From: Flavobacterium sp.
Lineage (GTDB): Bacteria > Bacteroidota > Bacteroidia > Flavobacteriales > Flavobacteriaceae
Length of the DNA: 64,000 nt
Assembly: GCA_023251135.1 (NCBI GenBank)
Contig: JAHEZJ010000002.1
Span: 1 to 64,000, forward strand
Direction of reading: 5' to 3'
The notes under the pieces are model-generated. The model saw only the letters and a program-made list of their open reading frames with translations, ran no database searches and had not been told where the DNA came from. The translations under genes and the position numbers were made by a program. Shown in pieces: positions 25,659-33,325 of this stretch. Position 1 is the stretch's first letter, and each line of letters starts with the position of its first letter.

Positions 25659-25666
25659 TACTTTTG
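25659..25666 (+). promoter_or_regulatory. -7 box immediately before rluF
   Basis: TACTTTTG lies only 5 bp before the ATG at 25671. A start at the usual distance would put the 5' end at or very near the start codon, that is a leaderless or nearly leaderless mRNA. Confidence 0.45.
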
Positions 25667-25670
25667 CAGT

Positions 25671-26483
25671 ATGGAAGAGAATTTAAAACGTCTGAATAAA
25701 TTTATAGGAGAAACTGGGTATTGTTCTCGTCGTGAAGCCGATAAACTTATTGAAGAAGGACGCGTAACAATAAATGGTGCCGTACCGGAAATGGGAACAA
25801 AAGTTTCGCCGGATGACGAAGTACGTATTGATGGAAAGCTTATTGTAGAAAAACACGAAAAAATGGTGTATCTGGCGTTCAACAAACCTGTTGGAATTGA
25901 ATGTACCACCAATCTCGAGGTTCGAAATAATATTGTAGATTATATTAATTACCCGAAACGTATTTTCCCAATTGGACGACTGGACAAAGCGAGTGAAGGA
26001 TTGATTTTTATGACGAATGACGGTGATATTGTCAATAAAATTCTGCGCGCCAGAAACAACCACGAAAAAGAATATACGGTAACGGTTAACAAACCGATTA
26101 CAGATCGTTTTATTCAGCGAATGGGAAATGGTGTTCCGATTTTAGACACGGTTACCCGAAAATGTAAAGTAGAACAAATCAGCAAATACACTTTCAAAAT
26201 TATTCTGACACAAGGTCTGAATCGTCAGATTCGTAGGATGTGTGAATATTTGGGATATGATGTAACGGCTTTAAAACGTATACGAATTATTAACATTTCA
26301 CTGGATGTTCCGGTGGGACGTTACCGCGATTTGACTGATGACGAAATTAAAGAACTAAACCGCTTAATTGAACCATCGAGTAAAACAGAGGAGGCAAGTT
26401 TACCAAAGGAAGAAGCTCCGAGACGAAGAACAGAATTCATCTCCAAACACGATCCCCGATTTAAGAAAAAAGGAGATTACTAA
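25671..26483 (+). CDS. rluF: RluF-like 23S rRNA pseudouridine synthase
   Basis: A 270 aa enzyme with an N-terminal S4 RNA-binding domain (about 6-53). The RsuA/RluB/E/F catalytic domain follows, with the active-site Asp105 in [11 protein letters not shown] and the motif [14 protein letters not shown]. It isomerises a uridine in 23S rRNA; the RluF assignment rests on overall similarity. The C-terminal ~30 residues are charged and probably disordered. The spacer before it (25600-25655) is an AAATCTGAAATCT-type word repeat. Confidence 0.9.
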   Translation: MEENLKRLNKFIGETGYCSRREADKLIEEGRVTINGAVPEMGTKVSPDDEVRIDGKLIVEKHEKMVYLAFNKPVGIECTTNLEVRNNIVDYINYPKRIFPIGRLDKASEGLIFMTNDGDIVNKILRARNNHEKEYTVTVNKPITDRFIQRMGNGVPILDTVTRKCKVEQISKYTFKIILTQGLNRQIRRMCEYLGYDVTALKRIRIINISLDVPVGRYRDLTDDEIKELNRLIEPSSKTEEASLPKEEAPRRRTEFISKHDPRFKKKGDY

Positions 26484-26492
26484 ACAGATAAA

Positions 26493-26527
26493 AAAATCCC
26501 ATTGATTTATAACCAATGGGATTTTTC
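26493..26527. terminator. Bidirectional terminator between rluF and corA
   Basis: The stem AAATCCCATTG / CAATGGGATTT is flanked by A- and T-runs, between convergent genes. Confidence 0.88.
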
Positions 26528-26590
26528 TTTTTTTGTATTTTTTATATATCAAAAACGATGCTGCTAGGTATTTTTATAGTCAACACAGTA

Positions 26591-27517
26591 TCAAAACCAT
26601 CTTCTTCTTTTAAATAGAAATGCCCCACAGGAAGACAAAATAACAGATACAAAAAGCAGAATCCAAAAACCGAATTTACTTTCTTCCATGCCATTTGGCA
26701 CGTTCATTCCATACAAACTGGCGATCAGAGTAGGAATCATCAGAATAATAGAGATCGAAGTCATTTGCTTCATAATATTGTTCATGTTATTCGAAATTAC
26801 CGAAGCATAAGCATCCATCATTCCCGTCAAAATATTACTGTAAATATTGGCGGTATCCTGTGCCTGACTTAACTCGATATCTACATCTTCCAGCAAATCA
26901 GGATCAAAATGCTCCCGGTGTGCTTTTAGATTTTTAATTCGATGAAACAAAACATCATTTCCTTTTAAGGAGGTAATAAAAAACACCAAACACTTTTCGA
27001 TTTGTAAAAGCGCCTGTAATTCTTCATTTTTAATTGATTTCTCCAGATTATCCTCCGCTAGTTTTATCTTTTGATTGATTTGCTTGAGGTATTTCAAATA
27101 CCAGACACTTGACGACAATAACAGTCTTAAAACTAAATCGAAGTTGTCTTTTATCAGTATGTTTTTTCTTTTGCTGTATTGTACAAAATCGGAGATAATT
27201 TGTGTTTCATAAAAACTGATGGTCACACAAATATCTTCTTTAAAAATCAGCCCCATAGGAACGGTCTGAAAAGGAAGTTTCACGTCGTTGCTTTTTATGG
27301 GTACGCGCATGATAAATAAATTCCAACCGTCTTCAGACTCCAAACGAGGTCTTTCGTCAATATCTTCGATGTCATTATAAAAGGCTTCGGGAATTTGAAG
27401 TTCGTCCAGTAAATACTTTTTTTCAGTTTCTGACGGAGATTCAATACTGATCCAGCAGTTTGGAGTCCATTCTTTAGTCTCGATTAATCCGTTGTTGTTT
27501 TTGTAAAAGGCTTTCAT
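26591..27517 (-). CDS. corA: CorA-family magnesium/divalent cation channel
   Basis: A 308 aa CorA homologue. A large N-terminal cytoplasmic domain with long helices leads to two C-terminal membrane segments (about 248-268 and 281-300). The signature GMN is at 270-272 (SLYGMNVPNG) in the loop between them. It should form a pentameric inner-membrane channel for Mg2+ or Co2+. Single gene. The leading MKAFYKNNNGLIETKEWTP is common in the Bacteroidota branch. Confidence 0.93.
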   Translation of the reverse strand: MKAFYKNNNGLIETKEWTPNCWISIESPSETEKKYLLDELQIPEAFYNDIEDIDERPRLESEDGWNLFIMRVPIKSNDVKLPFQTVPMGLIFKEDICVTISFYETQIISDFVQYSKRKNILIKDNFDLVLRLLLSSSVWYLKYLKQINQKIKLAEDNLEKSIKNEELQALLQIEKCLVFFITSLKGNDVLFHRIKNLKAHREHFDPDLLEDVDIELSQAQDTANIYSNILTGMMDAYASVISNNMNNIMKQMTSISIILMIPTLIASLYGMNVPNGMEESKFGFWILLFVSVILSSCGAFLFKRRRWF

Positions 27518-27671
27518 TTCAAAATTGCAGGGGGTTATGGTAGCAATTTGAAAAATTTCAAAAGCTACTTTAATTAAATACTAACGAATCATAATCGTCC
27601 ATTGGAGAAGTTTTTTTTAAGTGCTGCAAAAGTATCCTTTATTTTTATAACCAAAAACAATTGGACATTAA

Positions 27672-27705
27672 AAAACCGTCTTAATACCATAATTAAGACG
27701 GTTTT
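27672..27705 (-). terminator. Intrinsic terminator of the DUF4153-type gene
   Basis: The perfect stem AAAACCGTCTTAAT / ATTAAGACGGTTTT lies just after the stop on the minus strand. Confidence 0.9.
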
Positions 27706-27710
27706 AGAAA

Positions 27711-29096
27711 CTATTTAGTATTCACAAACTCATAATAGAGTGCTTTCGACAGAAAAGGATCATTCTTGTGGTCTTCTACACGATTCTCTTCCAGATAACC
27801 TTGTCCTTCACCACCAATATTTAGGGTTGAAAAATAAGCATTGCGGCTCTCATCATTAAAATGCAAGCTCCTTAAAAACCTTGGCTCGACTCCTTTATTC
27901 ACCGAGATATTATAGTTTGTAATTAGATTTCCCCAATTCACAAAACTGCACAACAGTATGGTTCCATAAAAGCACCAGACCATTTGATTGAAGAGATAGG
28001 CATTTGTTTTTTGTCGGCTGATTTTTAAAAATGTAAAGATCAAACCCATTACCGCCAGAATCAGAAAAGCATAAACTCCCAATCTTTTATAAGTCAACCC
28101 GAAGAATGAAACATACTCTGAGTTTTTAATAATGGTGCTGACAATCAAAACACCGTTTAAAGCAATCCATATTTTAGCCAGCTTTTTAAGAGGAGCCGCT
28201 TTTTTATCAAAATTAAACCCTCCTTTAAAGTAGAACAGTATCACTCCGACAGCCATGATAATCGAAAAGATTACGGCATTTACTCTTTCGTGAGTTGCTG
28301 AGCTGAGTTTAGAAGCTTCAACGGTTTCAAAAAATTGCTCGTAATTGTAGGTAATGATAAAAACCAGCAGCATGAAATTTAATAAGACTAATGTAATCTC
28401 ACCGCTTTTTCTTTCAAAGTCTAAATCTAGAAACGAAAATGTCTGCTGATTTTTGATTTCGCTGATGTTGTTAAATTCATTATCCAAAAGTTCATTCTTT
28501 TCATAACATACTTCGGGAACCCAATAATTCCAAAAACTAAATGAAATGTAAAATCCTAAAACTCCTAACACGATGACTTCAAAAAGATTAAGATCTAAAG
28601 TATAATCCGTCAACAGGGACGAAAAATGCTCGCTCCCAAAAGAATAAGCAGTAAAAAATACGGCAAGGAAAATCAGAGGAATAACAACATAAGCTACTAG
28701 TTTTTTCGCGAAATTATTGTGGATTTTTTGTTCCGGAAGCCATTGGCTGAACATAAAAACACGTCCTAAAGTGGCAAACGCATTTAAAAACACAAGCGGA
28801 AAGATCTGAATTATTTTAAGTTCCGGATCCTGCGTTCTGAAATGCAAAAATAAAATCGACATTGAAAGTGCCAAAAATGACGGAAAATCTCCGTACCAGG
28901 CAAAAGCCAGACAAGATAAGACCGACGTTACTACCAGAATCAAATGTGATCTTTCGGTAAACCTGTCCTGAAAAAAATAACAGATCAGTCCGATAAATAA
29001 TAAGCCAAAAATAGCGAGGTTAACACCCATTGCTTCATTGTAAAAAAGCAGTATAAAAATTAAACTGCAGGCTGGGATAATTTGATGTTTTTTCAT
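27711..29096 (-). CDS. DUF4153/DUF4173-type polytopic membrane protein
   Basis: A 461 aa inner-membrane protein with about 11-12 hydrophobic segments and a soluble C-terminal part (SLHFNDESRNAYFSTLNIGGEG). It resembles the DUF4153/DUF4173 group; function unknown. It is the last gene of a three-gene cassette after a winged-helix regulator. A 145-bp gap ahead of it carries a palindrome (29199-29221) also present before the first gene, so it probably has its own copy of the same control. Confidence 0.75.
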   Translation of the reverse strand: MKKHQIIPACSLIFILLFYNEAMGVNLAIFGLLFIGLICYFFQDRFTERSHLILVVTSVLSCLAFAWYGDFPSFLALSMSILFLHFRTQDPELKIIQIFPLVFLNAFATLGRVFMFSQWLPEQKIHNNFAKKLVAYVVIPLIFLAVFFTAYSFGSEHFSSLLTDYTLDLNLFEVIVLGVLGFYISFSFWNYWVPEVCYEKNELLDNEFNNISEIKNQQTFSFLDLDFERKSGEITLVLLNFMLLVFIITYNYEQFFETVEASKLSSATHERVNAVIFSIIMAVGVILFYFKGGFNFDKKAAPLKKLAKIWIALNGVLIVSTIIKNSEYVSFFGLTYKRLGVYAFLILAVMGLIFTFLKISRQKTNAYLFNQMVWCFYGTILLCSFVNWGNLITNYNISVNKGVEPRFLRSLHFNDESRNAYFSTLNIGGEGQGYLEENRVEDHKNDPFLSKALYYEFVNTK

Positions 29097-29198
29097 AAGT
29101 GTTGCATTAAGTTAATAGTATTCCAATAGGTTATCGCCCGTTCTTTATTGGTTTTGTTTTAGTTTTTTTAAAGGCGATTTTATTATTTCTAATTTAAA

Positions 29199-29221
29199 AG
29201 TACTTTGTATTTCAAAGTATT
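29199..29221 (-). promoter_or_regulatory. Operator-like palindrome, copy 2
   Basis: AGTACTTTG, a 5-bp spacer (TATTT), then CAAAGTATT. It has the same arms and spacing as copy 1 at 30171-30193 and sits upstream of the DUF4153-type gene. It is a predicted site for the regulator encoded between the two copies. Confidence 0.6.
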
Positions 29222-29241
29222 TAGATAAAAAAATAGCGTTA

Positions 29242-29532
29242 TTATGATTTCATCAATTTTTCAAGGTAAGAAAGATGCTCTTTGAAAGCCGCACGCCCTC
29301 TGGGAGTTACCTGATAGGACGTTTTAGGCTTTTTGCCCACAAATTCTTTTTTTACTTCAATATATTCTGCTTTCTCAAGCGCTGACGAATGACTCGCCAA
29401 ATTTCCATCGGTGATGTTCAGGAGGCTTTTCATCTCCGTAAAATCCACCCACTCGTTCACCATCAGTATGGACATTATCCCCAATCTGACACGGCTTTCA
29501 AAATCTTTATTTAGTTTATCAATAATTCCCAT
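29242..29532 (-). CDS. Winged-helix transcriptional regulator (HTH_34-like)
   Basis: A 96 aa single-domain winged-helix protein of the small MarR/PadR-like group (HTH_34). The helix-turn-helix is FTEMKSLLNITDGNLASHSSAL and the wing VGKKPKTSYQVTPRGRAAF. It probably binds DNA as a dimer. It is sandwiched between two membrane-protein genes in one operon, starting 8 bp after the first. Two copies of a palindrome before these genes make it the likely autoregulator of the cassette. Confidence 0.9.
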   Translation of the reverse strand: MGIIDKLNKDFESRVRLGIMSILMVNEWVDFTEMKSLLNITDGNLASHSSALEKAEYIEVKKEFVGKKPKTSYQVTPRGRAAFKEHLSYLEKLMKS

Positions 29533-29540
29533 GAAATGGA

Positions 29541-30164
29541 TTATTTATACTTTTTGAACATTATTAATCCGTACAAGATATGCAAAATACCAAATCCAAT
29601 GATCCAAAAAAGCAAACCATATCCAATAAAAAATAGAGAAATAAACCCTAAAAACAACTCACAGAAACCCAGATATTTAATATCCGAAAAAGTATACTTT
29701 TCAGCATTTATCAAAGCCAGTCCGTAAAAAATTAAAGTAGCCGGTGCAATTAAGCCATAAATCTGATGGTAAATTAACGCCAGACAAAATATACCGCCCG
29801 CCAATAATGGAACTGCCAGGTTAAAAAGCATCTTTTTGGTTGCCGAAGTCCAAATAGGCAAATCATACTTTCGGCTTTTTCTAACCGTAAAAAGTAGTCC
29901 GAAAGAGAATGCAACAACTAAAATAATCAAGCCAATAGAAACCAGCTCTGAAACCAGGTCAGCAGAATAGGAATAGTTTTGTTCATACCCTCCGCCAAAA
30001 TACTCGAGGTTCTTTGCTTTAAATAATTGATATACATACAATCCACCAATCAAAGCAGAAAGTCCCGCAAATACCCCTGAGAGTCCGCTTAACGATATAA
30101 ATCTTGAAGAGCGCTCCATCATGGAACGAATATGTGCTAAATCTTCTTGGTGCTTCTGATTCAT
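29541..30164 (-). CDS. Hypothetical membrane protein of the winged-helix cassette
   Basis: A 207 aa protein with a short cytoplasmic N-terminus (MNQKHQEDLAHIRSMMERSS) and about five to six membrane segments between 22 and 200. I do not recognise the family beyond similar small membrane proteins that travel with HTH_34-type regulators in Bacteroidota. It is the first gene of the cassette; its stop is 8 bp before the regulator's start. A promoter and palindrome lie directly upstream. Confidence 0.75.
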   Translation of the reverse strand: MNQKHQEDLAHIRSMMERSSRFISLSGLSGVFAGLSALIGGLYVYQLFKAKNLEYFGGGYEQNYSYSADLVSELVSIGLIILVVAFSFGLLFTVRKSRKYDLPIWTSATKKMLFNLAVPLLAGGIFCLALIYHQIYGLIAPATLIFYGLALINAEKYTFSDIKYLGFCELFLGFISLFFIGYGLLFWIIGFGILHILYGLIMFKKYK

Positions 30165-30170
30165 AAATAA

Positions 30171-30193
30171 AGTACTTTGAGATACAAAGTTAT
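30171..30193 (-). promoter_or_regulatory. Operator-like palindrome, copy 1, within the cassette promoter
   Basis: AGTACTTTG, a 5-bp spacer (AGATA), then CAAAGTTAT. On the minus strand it contains TAACTTTG (30192-30185), a -7 box, with TTG 18 bp upstream (30213-30211). Protein binding here should block the promoter. Confidence 0.65.
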
Positions 30194-30244
30194 ATAATAA
30201 TTTGAATTGACAAGAAAATTTTTCAATAAATTTTATTTATAGGA

Positions 30245-30478
30245 GAAATTCCAAATCGCAAAACCCAAATTCCAACTGGACGTTAGATTTTTTTTCTATG
30301 TCTTTAAGTATTCCTGAGAAAAAAACAAGGCTTGAGCATTGTCCGCGGATGAAACAGATTTGCTTTGCAAAAACGCGGATTAGCACAGATTAGCACGTAT
30401 TATTTCTTCTAAAAGAAAAAATTCCAAATCCCAATCTGAGTTTTGGAATTTGGAATTTGGAATTTGAAATTTTTCTAT
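30245..30478. repeat. Word-repeat spacer with hairpin after folD
   Basis: Copies of AAATTCCAAATC and its complement (GGAATTTGGAATTTG) occur at 30245-30275 and 30419-30472. The latter pair forms a hairpin that probably terminates folD on the minus strand. The 50-bp dispersed repeat (30341-30391) is embedded between them. No gene is seen in this 319-bp gap. Confidence 0.55.
30341..30391 (-). repeat. 50-bp dispersed repeat, copy 2 (inverted)
   Basis: GTCCGCGGATGAAACAGATT through GCGGATTAGCACAGATT. The reverse complement aligns with 25499-25548, sharing AATCCGCGT, TTTGC.AAGC.AATC and CATCCG. Confidence 0.65.
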
Positions 30479-30483
30479 TGTCC

Positions 30484-31368
30484 TTATTTTTCTGTACTAC
30501 GCATCTTTCTTGCTAAAAGTGTATTTTTAAGCAACATTGCGATTGTCATTGGCCCCACTCCACCAGGAACAGGTGTAATATATGATGCTTTTTTACTTAC
30601 TCCATCAAAATCAACATCACCGGTAATGACATATCCTTTTGGACTTGAAGCGTCTTCTACTCTTGTAATTCCAACGTCGATTATTACTACTCCTTCTTTT
30701 ACCATATCGGCTTTTAAGTAATTCGGAACTCCTAATGCCGTGATAATAATATCGGCACTTCTGGTGTATTCTTCGATATTTTGGGTACGGCTGTGCGTTA
30801 GTGTAACCGTTGAATCTCCCGGATTACCTTTACGGCTCATTAAAAGACTCATTGGGCGGCCAACGATATGACTTCTACCAATAACAACGGTATGTTTACC
30901 TGCTGTTTCAATGTTGTAACGCTCTAGCAATTGCATGATTCCAAACGGTGTTGCAGGAATAAAGCTGTCCATTTCTAAAGCCATTTTTCCGAAGTTGGCA
31001 GGATGAAAACCATCTACATCTTTATCGGGATTGATGGCCATTAAAATCTTTTGTTCGCTGATGTGTTTTGGTAAAGGTAACTGCACGATAAAACCGTCAA
31101 GGTTATCATCTTCATTGAGTTCTTTAATTTTTTCCAGTAGTTCAGCTTCAGTAATTGTTTCAGGTAAACTCACCAAAGTCGAATCAAAGCCTATTTGCTG
31201 GCAAGATCTTACTTTACTTCCTACGTAAGTTAAACTTGCTCCATCCGTTCCAACGATTACCGCTGCCAGGTGAGGTACTTTCCCTCCCGCATCTTTTATC
31301 GATTGAACTTCGGCTGCAATTTCGTTTTTAATGTCTTCAGCTGTTTTTTTACCGTCTAGTAGTTGCAT
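30484..31368 (-). CDS. folD: Methylenetetrahydrofolate dehydrogenase / cyclohydrolase
   Basis: FolD interconverts methylene-, methenyl- and formyl-tetrahydrofolate in one-carbon metabolism. At 294 aa it has the standard length. The catalytic Tyr48...Lys52 is in [15 protein letters not shown], the DKDVDGFHP motif follows, and the NADP site is [11 protein letters not shown]. Usual PCTP.G reads PATPFG here. It lies downstream of ffh in the same orientation, with a 131-bp word-repeat spacer between them. Confidence 0.97.
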   Translation of the reverse strand: MQLLDGKKTAEDIKNEIAAEVQSIKDAGGKVPHLAAVIVGTDGASLTYVGSKVRSCQQIGFDSTLVSLPETITEAELLEKIKELNEDDNLDGFIVQLPLPKHISEQKILMAINPDKDVDGFHPANFGKMALEMDSFIPATPFGIMQLLERYNIETAGKHTVVIGRSHIVGRPMSLLMSRKGNPGDSTVTLTHSRTQNIEEYTRSADIIITALGVPNYLKADMVKEGVVIIDVGITRVEDASSPKGYVITGDVDFDGVSKKASYITPVPGGVGPMTIAMLLKNTLLARKMRSTEK

Positions 31369-31375
31369 TGTGTGT

Positions 31376-31495
31376 TTAAAGTTAAATGTTCTAAGTTAAA
31401 TGTGAGAAGCTAAACTTCTCTTATATCAATTTAATTAAAAAATTTAAGGTCTAAAATTCCAGTGTATCACTTGAAACTTTAAACCTTAAACTTTT
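31376..31495. repeat. Word-repeat spacer between ffh and folD
   Basis: AAGTTAAATGTTCTAAGTTA with further copies, and GAAACTTTAAACCTTAAACT nearer ffh. Non-coding. Confidence 0.5.
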
Positions 31496-31499
31496 ATTT

Positions 31500-32852
31500 T
31501 TATCTCGGCATTCCGCCTGGCATTCCTTTCATTCCGCCCATCATCTTCATCAGATTTTTTCCACCCGGACCCTGCATCATCTTCATCATCTTACTCATTT
31601 GGTCAAACTGCTTCATTAACTGATTTACCTGCTCGACTTTGGTTCCGGAACCTTTAGCGATTCTGGCTTTTCTTTTTACGTCAATAATCGAAGGTTTGCT
31701 TCTTTCTATTGGGGTCATCGAGTGAATGATGGCCTCAATATGTTTAAATGCATCATCTTCAATCTCTACATCTTTCATGGCTTTTGAAGCCCCCGGTATC
31801 ATTCCAACCAGATCTTTCATATTACCCATTTTCTTTACTTGCTGAATTTGCGTAAGGAAATCATCAAAACCAAATTCGTTCTTAGCGATTTTCTTTTGAA
31901 GTTTTCTGGCTTCTTCTTCATCAAATTGTTCCTGCGCTCTTTCTACAAGCGACACAACGTCCCCCATACCTAAGATACGCTCGGCCATACGATCCGGATA
32001 GAAAACATCAATTGCTTCCATCTTCTCACCTGTACCTACAAATTTGATTGGTTTGTTTACAACCGATTTAATCGAAATTGCAGCTCCACCACGTGTATCA
32101 CCATCTAATTTTGTTAAAATAACTCCATCAAAATTCAGAATATCGTTGAAGGCTTTGGCTGTATTCACTGCATCTTGTCCTGTCATGGCATCCACAACAA
32201 ACAAAGTTTCCTGAGGCTCTATTGCTTTATGAACACGAGCAATTTCATCCATCATTTCCTGATCTACTGCCAAACGACCTGCCGTATCGACAATCACGAC
32301 ATTAAAACCATTTGCCTTAGCATGTTTGATTGCATTTTGAGCAATTTCAACAGGATTTTTATTTTCCGGCTCTGAGTAAACCTCAACACCTATTTGATCT
32401 CCCACAACATGTAACTGGTTAATCGCCGCAGGACGGTAGATATCACACGCTACTAAAAGTGGTTTCTTGTTTTTCTTTGTCTTTAAGAAATTGGCCAGTT
32501 TTCCTGAGAAGGTCGTTTTTCCCGAACCCTGAAGCCCTGACATTAAAATAACTGAAGGATTTCCGGAAAGATTTACACCGGCAACATCACCACCCATTAA
32601 TTCAGTAAGTTCATCTTTAACCAACTTCACCAATAATTGTCCTGGCTGAAGTGTTGTTAAAACGTCCTGACCAATTGCTTTTTCTTTTACTTTGGTAGTA
32701 AAATCTTTAGCAATTTTAAAGTTAACATCGGCATCAAGTAAGGCACGACGAACTTCTTTTAAAGTATCGGCAACGTTTACTTCTGTAATTTTACCGTGTC
32801 CTTTTAATATATGGAAGGCTTTATCTAACTTATCGCTTAAATTATCAAACAT
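31500..32852 (-). CDS. ffh: Signal recognition particle protein
   Basis: Ffh binds signal peptides and 4.5S RNA and targets ribosomes to FtsY. At 450 aa it contains the N domain, and the GTPase domain with P-loop GLQGSGKTT at 106-114, DTAGRL and TKLDGDTRGGA. The methionine-rich M domain ends QMSKMMKMMQGPGG...GMPR. A good promoter lies just upstream at 32875-32905. It is a single essential gene. Confidence 0.98.
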   Translation of the reverse strand: MFDNLSDKLDKAFHILKGHGKITEVNVADTLKEVRRALLDADVNFKIAKDFTTKVKEKAIGQDVLTTLQPGQLLVKLVKDELTELMGGDVAGVNLSGNPSVILMSGLQGSGKTTFSGKLANFLKTKKNKKPLLVACDIYRPAAINQLHVVGDQIGVEVYSEPENKNPVEIAQNAIKHAKANGFNVVIVDTAGRLAVDQEMMDEIARVHKAIEPQETLFVVDAMTGQDAVNTAKAFNDILNFDGVILTKLDGDTRGGAAISIKSVVNKPIKFVGTGEKMEAIDVFYPDRMAERILGMGDVVSLVERAQEQFDEEEARKLQKKIAKNEFGFDDFLTQIQQVKKMGNMKDLVGMIPGASKAMKDVEIEDDAFKHIEAIIHSMTPIERSKPSIIDVKRKARIAKGSGTKVEQVNQLMKQFDQMSKMMKMMQGPGGKNLMKMMGGMKGMPGGMPR

Positions 32853-32874
32853 ACTTTTTTCTTTATTTGAAGTG

Positions 32875-32905
32875 CAAAGATAATCTAATTAGACATTTCA
32901 GGCAA
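32875..32905 (-). promoter_or_regulatory. Promoter of ffh
   Basis: On the minus strand, TTG (32905-32903), a 20-bp spacer, then TATCTTTG (32882-32875). It is a good match to the Bacteroidota consensus, about 23 bp before the ATG. Confidence 0.65.
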
Positions 32906-32958
32906 TTTTTATTTAATCACATTTAAACTTGAAGTGTACGCTAATTTTACCGCAAAGA

Positions 32959-33271
32959 GCGCAGAGTTTTACGCAAAGCTCGCTATGTTTTTTTGCTCAC
33001 AAAGACGCAGAGTCGCAATATCTTTTCCCGTCGATTTAACAGACATCGCTGATTTTTTTTGTATACTTAATCTAAAAAAGGAATCTGCCTAATCTGCTAA
33101 ATCTGCGAGAACAAAAAAAAGCGCAAAGTTTTATGCAAAGTTCGTTATGGTTTTTTTACTCGCTAAGACGCGAAGTCCCAATATTTTTTCTCGCAGATTT
33201 AGCAGATATCGCTGATTTTTTTTTGCATACTTAATCTAAAAAACTTTATGATCTGTGAGAACAAAAAAAGG
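32959..33271. repeat. Tandem duplication of a ~150-160-bp repeat unit with inverted arms
   Basis: Two units, 32959-33120 and 33121-33270, each begin GCGCA.AGTTTTA.GCAAAG. Each runs through CGCTGATTTTTTTT and ACTTAATCTAAAAAA and ends TGAGAACAAAAAAA. The end of unit 1 (ATCTGCTAAATCTGCGAG, 33092-33109) is the exact inverse of a segment in unit 2 (CTCGCAGATTTAGCAGAT, 33190-33207). A third partial unit start forms the MBOAT terminator. No coding potential. Confidence 0.8.
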
Positions 33272-33301
33272 CGCAAAGAATAAAACCTTTGCGCCTTTGT
33301 A
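33264..33301 (-). terminator. Intrinsic terminator of the MBOAT/SGNH operon
   Basis: AGGCGCAAAG / CTTTGCGCCT with an AT-rich loop, followed on the minus strand by a T-run. The left arm is the start of a third partial copy of the adjacent tandem repeat. Confidence 0.88.
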
Positions 33302-33325
33302 ACTTTGTTCCTTTAAACCTATTTT

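Noticed and set aside
32959..33271. The tandem repeat considered as a CRISPR array
   Set aside because: Only two long diverged units with no regular short repeats and spacers, and no cas genes.
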